The notes: generated by a model not told the origin, from the letters alone. A DNA stretch of 64,000 nucleotides from FEN-1219 sp963810755 (GCA_963810755.1 CAWEOP010000009.1:558001-622000), one strand, 5' to 3'; shown: positions 46,222 to 56,452, counted from the first letter of the stretch. Translations and numbers: made by a program.

Positions 46222-48349
46222 TACTTCGGCGTTACGCCGAGATTGTGCATCACGAACGCGTCGACGTCCGCCGTAGTCTCGAGCTGCTTCGTGAGGCTGC
46301 TCGCGCCGTGCCCCGACTTCGTCTCGATCCGGATCAAGACGGGATTCTCGCGACTCGCGAGCGCTTGCAGCGTGGCGGCGTACTTGAACGAGTGCGCCGG
46401 CACGACGCGGTCGTCGTGGTCCGCCGTCGTGATCAGCGTGGCGGGATACTTCACGCCCTGCTTGATGTTGTGCAGCGGCGAGTACGCGTACAGCGCCTTG
46501 AACTCGTCCGGGTTGTCGCTCGAGCCATAGTCCGCGATCCAGTTCCAGCCGATCGTGAACTTGTGGAAGCGCAGCATGTCCATGACGCCGACTTGCGGTA
46601 TGCCGACGCGGAACAGCTCCGGCCGCTGGTTCATCACGGCGCCCACGAGCAGCCCGCCGTTCGATCCGCCCTGGATCGCGAGCTTCGCGGACGACGTGTA
46701 CTTCTGCGCGATCGAGCCACTCGGCCGCCGCGATGAAGTCGTCGAACACGTTCTGCTTGTCGAGCTTCATGCCCTGGCGGTGCCAGTTCTCGCCGTACTC
46801 GCCGCCGCCGCGCAGATTCGCGGACGCGTACACGAATCCTTGCTCGAGCAGCGCGATGCGTGCGGCGCTGAACGTCGGCGAAAGGACGATGTTGAAGCCG
46901 CCGTACGCGTAGAGCAGCGTCGGGTTGTTGCCGTCGAGCTTCAGCCCCTTCCGATAGACGAGGAACATCGGAATCCGAGTCCCATCCTTGCTCGGGTAGA
47001 ACACCTGCTTCGTCTCGAACCGCGAGGCGTCGTAGCCCGGGACTTTCGGCGCGCGGAACACCGAGCTCTGCGCGCGTCGCGATGTCGTAGCGGTAGATCG
47101 TCGGCGGCACGTTCAGCGAGTTGAACGTATAGAAGACGAACGCGGCGTCGTGCGGCCCGCCGAAACCGCCCGCCGAGCCCGGACCCGGCAGCGCGATCTC
47201 GTTCTCGAGCTTGCCGTCGAGCGAGTACACGTACGCGCGCGTCGTCACGTCCTTGAGGTAGGTGACGAATAGCTTGCCGCCGGCCGTGGTCGCGCTCTCG
47301 ATCGGCTCGGGCCGCTCCGCGAGCACCGTCTGCCAGTTCGCCTCGGCCGGTTTCGCGGGATCGATGAGCACGACGCGCCAGTTCGGCGCGCCGTGATTGG
47401 TCGAGACGAGGATCTTGTCGCCGACGTTGTCGATCACGTTGAACGTGTCGTTCGTGATCTCCGGCACGAGCGGCCCGAACGCGCTGCCGGGCTTCGCGAG
47501 ATCGCGCACGAACAACGCGTTGCCGTCCTTACCGGCGCCGCGCTCGGACACTTCGAGAATCGCGAAGCGCTCGTCCTCGGTCGTATCGAGCACGTGGAAG
47601 CGCTGCAGGTGTGCCGAATCCTCGTACACGAGCGCGTCCTGCGCCTGCTCGGTGCCGAGCTTGTGGAAGAACACCTGATGGTTCTCGTTGATCGACGCCT
47701 TCTCGTGCCCTTCGGGCGGCTCGGGATAGCGGCTGTAGTAGAACCCGTCGCCGTGCCACGCGACGTTCGACACCTTCGCCCAATCGACCGTGTCGGGCAG
47801 CGTCCGTTTCGTGGCGAGCTCCATGACCTTGTACTGCTGCCAGTCCGAGCCGCTGCGCGAGATCCCGTAGACCGCGTGCTTCGCGTCCTTCGACGGCGCG
47901 AACGCGCTGAGCTGCACGGTGCCATCCGCCGACCACGCGTTCGGATCGATCAGCACCTCGGGCGCGCCGTCGAGCCCCTTTTGGATGAACAGCACGCTCT
48001 GGTTCTGCAAACCCTCGTTCTTGCTGAAGAAGAAGTACTCGCCCTTGCGCGACGGCGCCGAATAGCGCTCGTAGTCGTTGAGCTGCATCACCCGATCGAG
48101 CAGCTTCTGCCGGTACGGGATGCGCTCGAGGTACGGGAACGTGACGGCGTTTTGCGCCTCGATCCAGGCCGCCGTCTCGGGCGAGGTCTCGTCCTCGAGC
48201 CAGCGGTAGGGGTCGGCGACCTTCGTGCCGTGATAGTCGTCCATGTGCTCGATTGTCCTCGTGGGGAGGTATTCGGGACCTTGCGCGCTCGCGGGCACGC
48301 TGAGCCAAGTCGCACCGATGGCCGCGCATACGACGGGAAGCATCCGCAT
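46218..48349 (-). CDS. Exported prolyl oligopeptidase family serine peptidase (two indels)
   Basis: Signal peptide MRMLPVVCAAIGATWLSVPASA. The S9A propeller domain follows (DDYHGTKVADPYRWLEDETSPETAAWIEAQN, RYPEPPEG), then the alpha/beta-hydrolase domain. A base is missing near 47071 and one is extra near 46713; repairing both gives DIATRAQSSVFRAPKVPG and AEWLIAQKYTSSAKLAIQGG. Catalytic Ser in GGSNGGLLVGAV, Asp in DHDDRVVP, His in KSGHGAS. Length ~710 fits the family. Periplasmic cleavage of small proline-containing peptides is expected. Weak ribosome site. Confidence 0.9.
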
Positions 48350-48415
48350 ATCGATGAGCCGCTCCGGAGCCGAGAGACCGCGATTATGCCACGCGAGATG
48401 TGCTACGTTTCGCGC

Positions 48416-48883
48416 ATGCCCGCCACTCCACGCGGCAGATCGAGTCGCCCAGCGCGTGCCCGCAAAGCGGCGCCGCGCGGGCCGGTGGATTTCGACACCG
48501 TTCGCGAGCTCGGTCTCGCGCTTCCCGACGTCGAAGCGAGCACGGCCTACGGCGCGTTCGCGCTGAAGCTTCGCAAGAAGCTGCTTGCGTGCACCGCGAT
48601 CAACAAAGCGGCGGAGCCAAACTCGCTGATGGTGCGCCTCGCCTTCGAAGACCGCGACCGACTCATCGAGACTCAGCCCGACATCTTCTACCTCAAGGAT
48701 CACTACGCGCCCTACCCCTGCGTGCTCGTGCGCGTGCCGAAGATCCGGCGAGAAGCTCTGCGCGACTTGCTCGGCGACGCGTGGCGATTCGTGATGGAAC
48801 GAGCTCCGGAGCGCGCAACGAAACGCACCATGGAACGCGCACCCAAACCGCGCAAGGCGGGGGCTCGCTCGCGCACTCGCTAG
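48416..48883 (+). CDS. MmcQ/YjbR family protein
   Basis: 155 residues from the ATG at 48416. YjbR core: VDFDTVRELGLALPDVEASTAYGAFALKL, FEDRDRLIETQPDIFYLKDHYAPYPCVLVRVPKI, EALRDLLGDAWRFV. Basic, Arg-rich N- and C-terminal tails flank the core. The family has a DNA-binding-like fold but no proven function. Divergent from the peptidase gene, 66 nt between starts. Confidence 0.85.
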   Translation: MPATPRGRSSRPARARKAAPRGPVDFDTVRELGLALPDVEASTAYGAFALKLRKKLLACTAINKAAEPNSLMVRLAFEDRDRLIETQPDIFYLKDHYAPYPCVLVRVPKIRREALRDLLGDAWRFVMERAPERATKRTMERAPKPRKAGARSRTR

Positions 48884-48953
48884 CGGACTGCCTCGTCGGC
48901 GCGGCGCGGCGGTTTGTGATCGAGCAGCGCGCCCCCGAACAGAGTGTATAGTG

Positions 48954-48982
48954 TTGATATAGCAGTATATTATCGGTATGAT
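48954..48982 (+). promoter_or_regulatory. Sigma70-type promoter of the HNH endonuclease gene
   Basis: TTGATA at 48954-48959, 17-nt spacer, TATGAT at 48977-48982, about 35 nt before the ATG at 49018. GGAG sits 10 nt before the start. The surrounding ~50 nt is the most AT-rich stretch I noticed in the window. Confidence 0.75.
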
Positions 48983-49017
48983 ACTGTACATCTAACCAGC
49001 CTCCGGAGCCGCGCGCC

Positions 49018-50500
49018 ATGGACGGCACAATCGACTACTCCGCCTCGCTGATCGTCACTCACTACCACGACGCATTCGAGCGCCTCGAAGCCCAGATCAC
49101 CGAGCTCTGGGCACATCTGAACGCGGCGACTTACAAGCTGCTCGTGCTGATCGCGAAGTTCGATCGCGAGCGTGCGTACGAGCGGCACGGCCTCGTCAAC
49201 ACCGCGCAATGGCTCAACTGGCAATGCGGGATCGGGGCGGTCGCGGCGCGCGAGAAGGTTCGCGTCGCTCGGGCGCTCGAGGAGCTGCCGCAGATCAGCG
49301 CAGCGTTCGCGAGCGGCGAGATCTCCTACTCGAAGGTCCGAGCGATGACGCGCGTCGCGACCCCGGCGAACGAGCCCGTGCTCGTGGGCATCGCGCGCCA
49401 CGGAACCGCGTCGCACGTCGAGAAGCTCGTGCGGAAATATCGTTGGACGCAGCGCCGGGACGCGGCAAAGCAGGCGGAGACCCAACAGCTCAGCCGAGAA
49501 GTGCACTACTTCTATGACGAGGACGACAACTTCGTGCTTCACGCACGACTGCCACCCGAAGTCGGTGCGATCGTCCTCAAGGCACTGCAGACGGCCGGCG
49601 ATATCCTGCGCGAGCAGTCGCGCGCGGAGACGGATACGCCACCTGAATGTTTCCGCGGGAACATGGGCGATGAAGCAGCAAGAGCATTCGCGCGGCGCGA
49701 AGCGCGCGGACGCGCTGCGGCTCATGGCCGAAACGTTCCTCGCGAGCACGTCCGAGGAGGTCGAAGGGACCGCGAGCGCGGATCGTTACCAGGTCGTCGT
49801 ACACATCGACCAAGCGGTGCTGACGAACGAAACGGCCGCCGCGGACGATGAGCCGCACCGCTGCGAGCTCGACGCAGGTCCCGCGCTCGCGATCGACACG
49901 GTAAGGCGGCTCGCTTGTGACGCCACGCTCGTGGGCATCGTCGAAGGGCGGGACGGTGAACCGCTCAACGTCGGCCGCAAGACCCGCAGTATCCCGCCCG
50001 CGCTGTCACGGGCGCTGCGCTCCCGCGACGGCGGCTGCCGCTTTCCGGGCTGCGACCGCACGCGCTTCACGCAAGGCCATCACGTGCACCATTGGACCGA
50101 TGGCGGTGAGACGAAGCTGTCGAACCTCGTCACGCTCTGCGGCTTTCACCATCGGCTCGTGCACGAGGGCGGTTTTGGCGTGAGGGCGACCGACGACGGC
50201 GTATTCGTGTTCACGCGCCCGGACGGACAACGGATTGCCGACTGCGGAGCGCGCCCCGCTGGGTTGGCGGCCTCAGTCAACGATTCCGAAGAATGTTTCC
50301 GCGGAAACATTTCGTTGCGGCCTCCCACGGGCGACGCAGCGCTCGCTGAATTCGAGGAAACGCTTCGGTTCGTGATCGAGCGAATGAACCCGGGCTCTTC
50401 GATCGACGCCGACACGAGCCGCTGTCAGTGGCGCGGCGAGCCGATGGACTACAGCATGGCGATAGAAGGCATGCAGGCGATGGACAACAGGGCCACGTGA
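49018..50500 (+). CDS. DUF222/HNH endonuclease (13E12-repeat type, frameshifted)
   Basis: N-terminal DUF222 helical domain (RLEAQITELWAHLNAATYKLLVLIAKFDRE, AQWLNWQCGIGAVAAREKVRVARALEELPQI in pieces). C-terminal HNH motif: CRFPGCDRTRFTQGHHVHHWTDGG, LSNLVTLCGFHHRLVHEGGF. A one-base shift between ~49668 and 49690 splits the two; the second frame reads on as AKRADALRLMAETFL. These proteins are common in actinobacteria and in some gammas and are often multicopy; a mobile or defence function is suspected. Two copies of a palindrome lie within the gene. Confidence 0.88.
49646..49664. repeat. Near-perfect palindrome, copy 1, inside the HNH gene
   Basis: AATGTTTCCGCGGGAACAT: one mismatch from the symmetric copy at 50292. 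It encodes ECFRGN in the reading frame, as does copy 2. Confidence 0.8.
50292..50311. repeat. Perfect 20-bp palindrome, copy 2, inside the HNH gene
   Basis: AATGTTTCCGCGGAAACATT, fully symmetric about CCGCGG, 640 bp from copy 1 and just after the HNH motif. Both copies are read as ECFRGN, so the element keeps the frame. Confidence 0.85.
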
Positions 50501-50570
50501 GAGCCCTGCCCGTCGTGCCTCTGCCGGCGGGGATTACAACGAGACTTCGACGACGCGCTGGGAAGCTATG

Positions 50571-50642
50571 TCAGTGAAGCATCGCTATCAAGATGATGAT
50601 CGGGATCGGCACGCCGAGAAAGAACAACAGTATCGAACGCAT
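50571..50642 (-). CDS. 23-aa membrane peptide
   Basis: Reads MRSILLFFLGVPIPIIILI followed by AMLH. One hydrophobic span with a central Pro-Ile-Pro. A strong GGAGG lies 4 nt before the ATG. Peptides of this kind recur in Proteobacteria as far as I recall, next to a membrane protein like the one upstream here (50677-51684), 34 nt away on the same strand. Function unknown. Confidence 0.65.
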   Translation of the reverse strand: MRSILLFFLGVPIPIIILIAMLH

Positions 50643-50676
50643 GACGCCTCCAATGTTTTCGACTGAATCCCGCGGG

Positions 50677-51684
50677 CTAGAGGTCGCGCTGCCGGCCGCC
50701 GAAGGTTGCCATTAGGCTCGCGACGAACGCTCCGACGAGTAGGGACACCACGAGCCACAGCGACGCATACGCCGAGGCCTTGCGAGCGTCGTCCGCCGCA
50801 CTCTTGACCGCGTTCTCGGCGTCGCGCAACGTCGTTTGGACGCGCATGAACGTGTCTCGAACGCGCTGGTCCGCCTCGCTTTGGCTGAGGTCCGTGCGCT
50901 CGGCAATCACACGGCCTACATAGTGGACGTCGTCTTCGGGCAGCGAACCTGTGCGAATCGCGTTCGCGAAGATTCGCGTGACCTCGGCAACATTCGTCGC
51001 CGTCTGGTCGGGCTCGGTCTGCGCACCGCCTGGCAGCTGACCTGGCGAGCCTGCGCCGCCCTCCGCGGCAGCCTCTTGAGTCGGAGCCGGGCGCGGACTG
51101 CCGTTCGAGCGGAACAGCGAATCGACGAAGTACGCCATCGGCCCGCCGTTGTCGCCGAGCCCGGCGCCAGGGCTTTGCGCGTTGGCGCCCGCAGCTCCCG
51201 CCGCGCCGGCGGCTGCCGTCGTGGCGGTCGAAGCGACCTGGCCTGCGACCGCGGCGCCGGCTTGCAAACCGCCGCTAGCGATCGACCCGACGACGGAGGT
51301 CAGCACCGCCGCCGTCCCGAGGGACGCGACACACCACGCCAAGAACCCATGTGCGGTGTCGCGAAAGTAGACCTCGTCGCCGAGCACATCGGCCCACTTC
51401 GTGCGGAGGCGGCCGGCGAGATAGCCGCCGAGCCCCGATGCCAACAACTGCGTCAGAGTTATCCAAATTATCGCGGTGAATCCAAAAGTCGCGGCACTCA
51501 CGCCTGCGGAATCCCAAGGAGAAACGGCGGTCAAGCCAAGACCGGCGCCGAGCATCAACAGCACCAGTGACAATGCTGCCGCGGCCGCGCCGCCTGCGAT
51601 GATCGCGCCCCAGGACACGGCGCTCGTGGGCGCAGGGCCCGCGATATCGACTCTTCTGACCGGATCGAGGATTGTCGTGCTCAT
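50677..51684 (-). CDS. Membrane protein of the PhnA-like/YrzE-like type
   Basis: 335 residues; AGGAGGA precedes the ATG at 51684. N-terminal hydrophobic block (VSWGAIIAGGAAAAALSLVLLML, SAATFGFTAIIWITLTQLLASGLGGYLAGRLR), a Gly/Ala-rich and Pro/Gln-rich loop (~130-225), then a helical region (ADQRVRDTFMRVQTTLRDAENAVKSAADD in pieces) and a last membrane span (LWLVVSLLVGAFVASLMATFGG). The pattern WGAI(I/V)AG...LS(V/L)...GYLAGRLR is shared with proteins often named PhnA-like; the name does not imply a phosphonate role. Probably co-transcribed with the 23-aa peptide. Confidence 0.75.
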   Translation of the reverse strand: MSTTILDPVRRVDIAGPAPTSAVSWGAIIAGGAAAAALSLVLLMLGAGLGLTAVSPWDSAGVSAATFGFTAIIWITLTQLLASGLGGYLAGRLRTKWADVLGDEVYFRDTAHGFLAWCVASLGTAAVLTSVVGSIASGGLQAGAAVAGQVASTATTAAAGAAGAAGANAQSPGAGLGDNGGPMAYFVDSLFRSNGSPRPAPTQEAAAEGGAGSPGQLPGGAQTEPDQTATNVAEVTRIFANAIRTGSLPEDDVHYVGRVIAERTDLSQSEADQRVRDTFMRVQTTLRDAENAVKSAADDARKASAYASLWLVVSLLVGAFVASLMATFGGRQRDL

Positions 51685-51901
51685 GAATTCGTCCTCCTCG
51701 GACGCACCGCTGAAGCGCTCTCTTACCCGCCGCACACACGCCGAAGGACTAATGCAATGTGCGTGCCACGAGAAGCGTGCGCGGTGACGAGTGGCCGCGG
51801 CGGTCGAAAATGTGTGACGATTTGCGCCCCGACCGCGGCGCCCGGGTCCGAATGGCGATCGGCCGCGCGGCTCGCGCTTCAAAAATCACACGGAGCAACG
51901 T

Positions 51902-53384
51902 TTGCAAAAACACCAAATGCTGATCGGCGGGAAGCGCGTGGACGCCGCCTCCGGTCAATGGTTCGAGTCCTTCAATCCGTACACGGGCAAACCGTGGGCT
52001 TTGATCCCACGCGCGACGCCCGAGGACGTCGAACCGAGCGGTCGCGGCGGCGCGCACCGCATTCAAGGGTAAGGATTGGCACGGCCTAACGGCGACCGCG
52101 CGCGGCAAGCTGCTGCTGAAGATCGCGGACCTCATTGCGGCGCGGGCCGACGCACTGGGGGCGATCGAGACCACCGACAACGGCAAGCTGATTCTCGAGA
52201 TGCGGGCGCAAACGCGCTATTTGCCCGAGTGGTTCCGCTATTTCGCGGGCCTCGCCGACAAGCTCGAAGGCCGTGTGATCCCGATCGATCGACCGGGCTA
52301 CTTCAACTTCACTCTCGAAGAGCCGCTCGGCGTCATCGCGGCGATCGTGCCGTGGAACTCGCCGCTGATGCTCGCCGGCTGGAAGATGGCGCCTGCGCTC
52401 GCCGCAGGCAACACGTTCGTCTGGAAGCCTTCCGAGCACTCGTCGGTGTCCGCGCTCGCGATGGCCGATATTTTCGCGGAAGCCGGCCTCCCGCCCGGCG
52501 TCGTGAACATCGTGACCGGCTTCGGGCATGAGATCGGCGACACGCTCGTCGCGCACCCGGACGTCGCAAAGATCGCGTTCACCGGCGGAGACGCGACCGG
52601 CGCGCTCGTCTATCAGACGGCCGCGAAGCACGTCAAACCCGTCACGATGGAGCTCGGCGGCAAATCCGCGAACATCGTGTTCGCGGACGCGGCGCTCGAC
52701 AACGCGGTCAAGGGCGTCGTGTCCGGCATTTTCGCCGCGACCGGTCAGACGTGCGTCGCGGGCTCGCGCGCGCTCATCCACAAGTCGATCCACGACGAGT
52801 TCGTCGAGCGGTTCCTGACGCTCGCACGCACTGCGCGTATGGGCAATCCGCTCGAGGAGACGACGCAGGTGGGGCCGATTACGACCAAGCCGCAATACGA
52901 GAAGGTGCTCGGCTACATCGATATCGCGAAGCAGCAAGGCGCCACGTGCGTGCTCGGCGGCGGGCCCGCGCGAGATCCCAAGCTCGGCGCCGGCTGGTTC
53001 GTCGAGCCCACGGTGTTCACCGGCGTCACGCCCACCATGCGGATCGCGCAGGAAGAGGTCTTCGGCCCCGTGCTATCGATCATCCCGTTCGACAGCGACG
53101 ACGAGGCGATCGAGATCGCCAACGGCTCGATCTACGGCCTCGCGTCGGGTGTCTGGACCACGAGCATCAACCGCGCGCTCAAGATGGCGCACGCGCTCGA
53201 GGCCGGCACCGTCTGGATCAACACCTATCGAGTCTCGAGCCCGCTGTCGCCGTTCGGCGGCTACAAGCGCTCGGGATTCGGCCGCGAGAGCGGTTTGCTC
53301 GCGATTCGCGAGTTCGTGCAGGAGAAAAGCGTCTGGATCGAGATGACCGGAGCGGACACGCCGAACCCGTTCATCGTCCGCTGA
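51902..53384 (+). CDS. NAD(P)-dependent aldehyde dehydrogenase (one extra base)
   Basis: Starts TTG with GGAG 6 nt before it (ATG at 51917 is the alternative). An extra C near 52034 breaks the frame after ATPEDVE; removing it restores RAVAAARTAFKGKDWHG and the rest. Catalytic Cys in GQTCVAGSR and Glu in MELGGKSANIVF; NAD-site WNSPLMLAGWKMAPALAAGN; C-terminal FGGYKRSGFGRESG. Oxidises an aldehyde to an acid; the close group includes betaine-aldehyde and other medium-chain dehydrogenases, so the substrate stays open. Confidence 0.92.
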
Positions 53385-53458
53385 TCGCACAAAAGCTTTT
53401 CAACGGCGGCCGCTATCGTCCATGATTCCTTTTTTACGATCCTAATGGGGTGGAACCA

Positions 53459-54448
53459 ATGAACGCGAAGAATCTCCTCGGTCCTGCACTGGCGGCGTTG
53501 ATGGCGAGCGGTACCGCGCTCGCGCAGCCCGCTGCTCCCGCCGCGAACGCGCCGCCGAAGCCTTTCGCCGCCGGCACACCGCTCAGCGCGACGAACGAAG
53601 CCGGCCAAGTCGTGAAAATGTCGAGCAACGTGAAGGTATTCGGCAGCTTCCATTTCGCCGAGAGCTGCACGTTCGACGCGGACCGCAACGTGATCGTCGC
53701 GATGAACGCGGCCAACCCGCGGAATCCAGGTAGCCCGCCGGCGCTGGAGCCGAACGACGGCTTCGCGTCGCTGATCAACCCGGACGGCTCGGTGAACACG
53801 TCGAAGTGGATCGGAGCCACACGCGATGGGCTCACGCTCGTCCATCCGCTCGGCAGCGCCATCCAGGGCGGCACGCTCTACGTCAATGACGGCAACATCA
53901 TCCGCACGTTCGACCTCAAGACCGGCGCGCCGAAGCAGGCGTTCGAGGTCAAGGAGGCGGTGAACTTGAACGGCATCGGCGTCGCACCGGACGGCACGAT
54001 GTACGCATCGAACACCGGCAACGCCCAGCAGCCGGAGAACAAGCCGCGCATCTACAAGGTGACGGCGGCCGGTCAATCGTCGGTGTTCGTCGACGGCGCG
54101 CCGCTCAACCTGCCGAACGGCGTCGCGATCGACCCGCAAGGCAACGTCGTCGTCGTGAACATCGGCAGCAACGACGTGCAGACGTTCGACAAGGCCGGGA
54201 AGCTCGTCAAGACCGAGCACGCGAAGGAAGCCGGCAACGACGGCCTCGTGGTGCTGCCCGACGGCACGAAGTACGTGAGCAGCGTGCGCTTCGGCAGCGT
54301 GTCCAAGATCGCGCCGGGCAAGGAAGCCGAGGTGATCGCCTCGGGCATCCCGTCCGCGGCGTCGATGTGCTACGACTCGAAGCAGAATCAGCTCGTGATC
54401 CCGATGAACCCCAACAATGCGTTGGCGTTCATCAAGCTCGGGCGCTAA
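53459..54448 (+). CDS. Exported SMP-30/NHL-type beta-propeller protein
   Basis: 329 residues; signal peptide ending ASGTALAQP. Propeller blades: NGIGVAPDGTMYASNTGNA, LPNGVAIDPQGNVVVVNIGSND, NDGLVVLPDGTKYVSSVRFGSV. It may bind or hydrolyse a lactone-like compound, or only be a scaffold. GGGGTGG precedes the ATG. Downstream a GC stem (54466-54474 with 54492-54500) lacks a T-run and is too weak to call as terminator. Confidence 0.78.
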   Translation: MNAKNLLGPALAALMASGTALAQPAAPAANAPPKPFAAGTPLSATNEAGQVVKMSSNVKVFGSFHFAESCTFDADRNVIVAMNAANPRNPGSPPALEPNDGFASLINPDGSVNTSKWIGATRDGLTLVHPLGSAIQGGTLYVNDGNIIRTFDLKTGAPKQAFEVKEAVNLNGIGVAPDGTMYASNTGNAQQPENKPRIYKVTAAGQSSVFVDGAPLNLPNGVAIDPQGNVVVVNIGSNDVQTFDKAGKLVKTEHAKEAGNDGLVVLPDGTKYVSSVRFGSVSKIAPGKEAEVIASGIPSAASMCYDSKQNQLVIPMNPNNALAFIKLGR

Positions 54449-54645
54449 CGCGACAGCGTTTGCTCGGGGCGCGGGCGCTCGACCATGGGCGCCGCGCCCC
54501 CGGCAGTTGCACCAAAGTCCTATTCTCCCGCATAGCGGCACTCGGCAGACTGTCTCCGTCAGCATCTTGGCGTCCCGCGCTCGCGTCTTGCCAGCGTGTC
54601 CGGAGGCGTCGCTCGCCGGCTCGTGAAGCAACGGAGAAAATAGCC

Positions 54646-55224
54646 ATGAAACTCAAGCTCGTATTGGTCTCGATGATCGCCGCCTTCGGAATTACCGCGC
54701 TCGGCTGCGCGAGCAAGCCGGCGGAACCTTTCAGCAACGAGACCGTGGAGGAGATATCGGCCACCGTCACGGGCATCGACCAGGCGAAACGCCTCGTGAC
54801 GCTAAAAGGCCCGAAAGGCAACACCGAGACCATCGAGGTGTCGCCACAGGTCCGCAACCTGGCGCAGGTCAAAGTGGGCGATCAGCTCGTCGTGCGGTAC
54901 TACTCGGCGATCGCTGCGTCGCTCGTCCCGAAGGGCGCGGCTCCGGTGCCGAACAGCACCGATCAGGTGGTCGCGGCGGCGCGCGCGGAGCCGGGCGCTC
55001 GGCCTGGCGCGGCGGTAGGCAGCGTGACTGCCAAGACCGTCACCATTCAGGAGGTGGACAAGTCGAAGAATGAGGTGACGTTCACCGGCGACGATGGAAT
55101 CTTCCGCAACGTCCAAATCAAGAATCCCGACGCGCAAAAGTTTGCCCAAACGCTGAAGAAAGGCGATCAGGTCGACGTGACCTTCAGCGAGGCGGTCGCG
55201 GTCAGCGTCGAACCGGCGAAGTGA
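54646..55224 (+). CDS. Lipoprotein with OB-like repeats, function unknown
   Basis: 192 residues; lipobox in ITALGCAS. Two similar beta-rich modules: EISATVTGIDQAKRLVTLKGPKGN with VKVGDQLVVRYYSAIAASL, and SVTAKTVTIQEVDKSKNEVTFTGDDG with LKKGDQVDVTFSEAVAVSV. Internal duplication of an OB-type domain. GGAG lies 10 nt before the ATG. Separate from the propeller gene by ~200 bp; it converges on an SDR gene, 2 nt between stops. Confidence 0.75.
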   Translation: MKLKLVLVSMIAAFGITALGCASKPAEPFSNETVEEISATVTGIDQAKRLVTLKGPKGNTETIEVSPQVRNLAQVKVGDQLVVRYYSAIAASLVPKGAAPVPNSTDQVVAAARAEPGARPGAAVGSVTAKTVTIQEVDKSKNEVTFTGDDGIFRNVQIKNPDAQKFAQTLKKGDQVDVTFSEAVAVSVEPAK

Positions 55225-55226
55225 TC

Positions 55227-56339
55227 TTACCGGCGGCCGCGCGCCCTCGCGCGCGGCGCCTTCTCCGCGGGTAGCCGCGCTGAGAAGTCGCGGGTGCGCG
55301 CCGCGATCGTGTCGGCCCAGGCCACCTGTAGCTTCGAGCCGGTGCGCATGAGATCCAGCAGCCACTTCGGAAGCTCCGAGAAGTCGATGTCGAGCGCGCC
55401 CCAATCCGGGCGGCGGCCGTCTACGTCATTGAAGCCGTATTCGCGGCTGAGCCCCCACGAGCTGAACAGCTGGCCCGTGCGCGTCATGATCGCGGGGTCG
55501 GCCGCCAACGCCGCGACCGCGCGCCCGACGTAGAGCGGCGACTCGGACTCGAGGAAATTCGGGTCGCGCTTGCCGCCGTCGCGCCAACTCGTCTCGTCGA
55601 CGCCGAACCGCTCGAGCATCGTCTCCGAGCGCAGGAACCCCGGCGTGATCGCCACCGCGGCGACGCCGTGCGGAGCGAGCTCGGCGGCCATGTTGAGCGC
55701 GAGAATCTTGAGCCCCGCCTTCACGGCCTGAGTGAGCGGATTGCCGCCCGCGGAGAGAATGTCGTTCTCGGTAACCTCGACGATCAAGCCGCGCTTGTTC
55801 CGAATCATGAGCTGCGCCGCGTGCTTCGCCGTGATCATGTGCGACACGAGCGACTGGCGCAGGATGGCGTCGGCGTTCTTGAAGTCGCATTTCCAGAAGT
55901 TCCCCCACTGGCCCGCCATCGGGTCCTCGCCGGCGATACTATTCACGACGACGTCGACGCGGCCGTGCTGCGCGTCGACGTCGGCGAACAGCTTCGCGAC
56001 CTCCGCCTCGACCGTGTGGTCGACGCGCACGGCGAACGCGGTTCCCCCGCCCGCCGAAATGAGCTCGGCGGTTTCCTCGATCGTCTCGCGCCGGCCGTAT
56101 GCCGACGGGTTGCCGCGCACGCTGCGGCCCGTGCAGTACACCGTCGCACCCGCCTCGCCGAGCGCGCGCGCGATGCCGCGGCCCGCGCCGCGCGTGGCGC
56201 CCGCGACGACGGCAACGCGGCCCGCGAGCGGGCGCGCCTGATCCGGCTTGCCGGCGCGCGTGCCGCGGGAGGCTGGTCGGTTCGCGCGCGGCCGAGCAGT
56301 TTCACGGCGTACGAGACGCTGGGAGGTGCGTTTGACCAT
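55227..56339 (-). CDS. SDR-family protein lacking the catalytic Tyr
   Basis: 370 residues. Basic N-terminal ~40 residues, then the Rossmann motif VAVVAGATRGAGRGIARALGEAGATVYCTGRS. The region that should contain YxxxK reads NPLTQAVKAGLKILALNMAAELAPHGV: Lys is kept but a Thr stands in the Tyr place (near 55731), and the upstream Ser is not obvious. The protein continues to a late SSWGLSREYGFNDVDGRRPDWG typical of a known SDR subgroup. The usual reaction may not occur, or another residue substitutes. Arg-rich C-terminal end. Confidence 0.82.
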   Translation of the reverse strand: MVKRTSQRLVRRETARPRANRPASRGTRAGKPDQARPLAGRVAVVAGATRGAGRGIARALGEAGATVYCTGRSVRGNPSAYGRRETIEETAELISAGGGTAFAVRVDHTVEAEVAKLFADVDAQHGRVDVVVNSIAGEDPMAGQWGNFWKCDFKNADAILRQSLVSHMITAKHAAQLMIRNKRGLIVEVTENDILSAGGNPLTQAVKAGLKILALNMAAELAPHGVAAVAITPGFLRSETMLERFGVDETSWRDGGKRDPNFLESESPLYVGRAVAALAADPAIMTRTGQLFSSWGLSREYGFNDVDGRRPDWGALDIDFSELPKWLLDLMRTGSKLQVAWADTIAARTRDFSARLPAEKAPRARARGRR

Positions 56340-56452
56340 CGGGAGTGACTCCAGTGGGCGACCGGAACGGTCGTGGGAACGATAGACCGCGAAACCTGAC
56401 AAGGAGTGTCCGGAAACACGCAGGTTCGTCGCGGCTCGCCGGCCGCTCGGGC

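Noticed and set aside
54466..54500. 9-bp GC stem after the NHL gene at 53459-54448
   Set aside because: 17-nt loop and no T-run; such stems arise easily in this GC-rich DNA.
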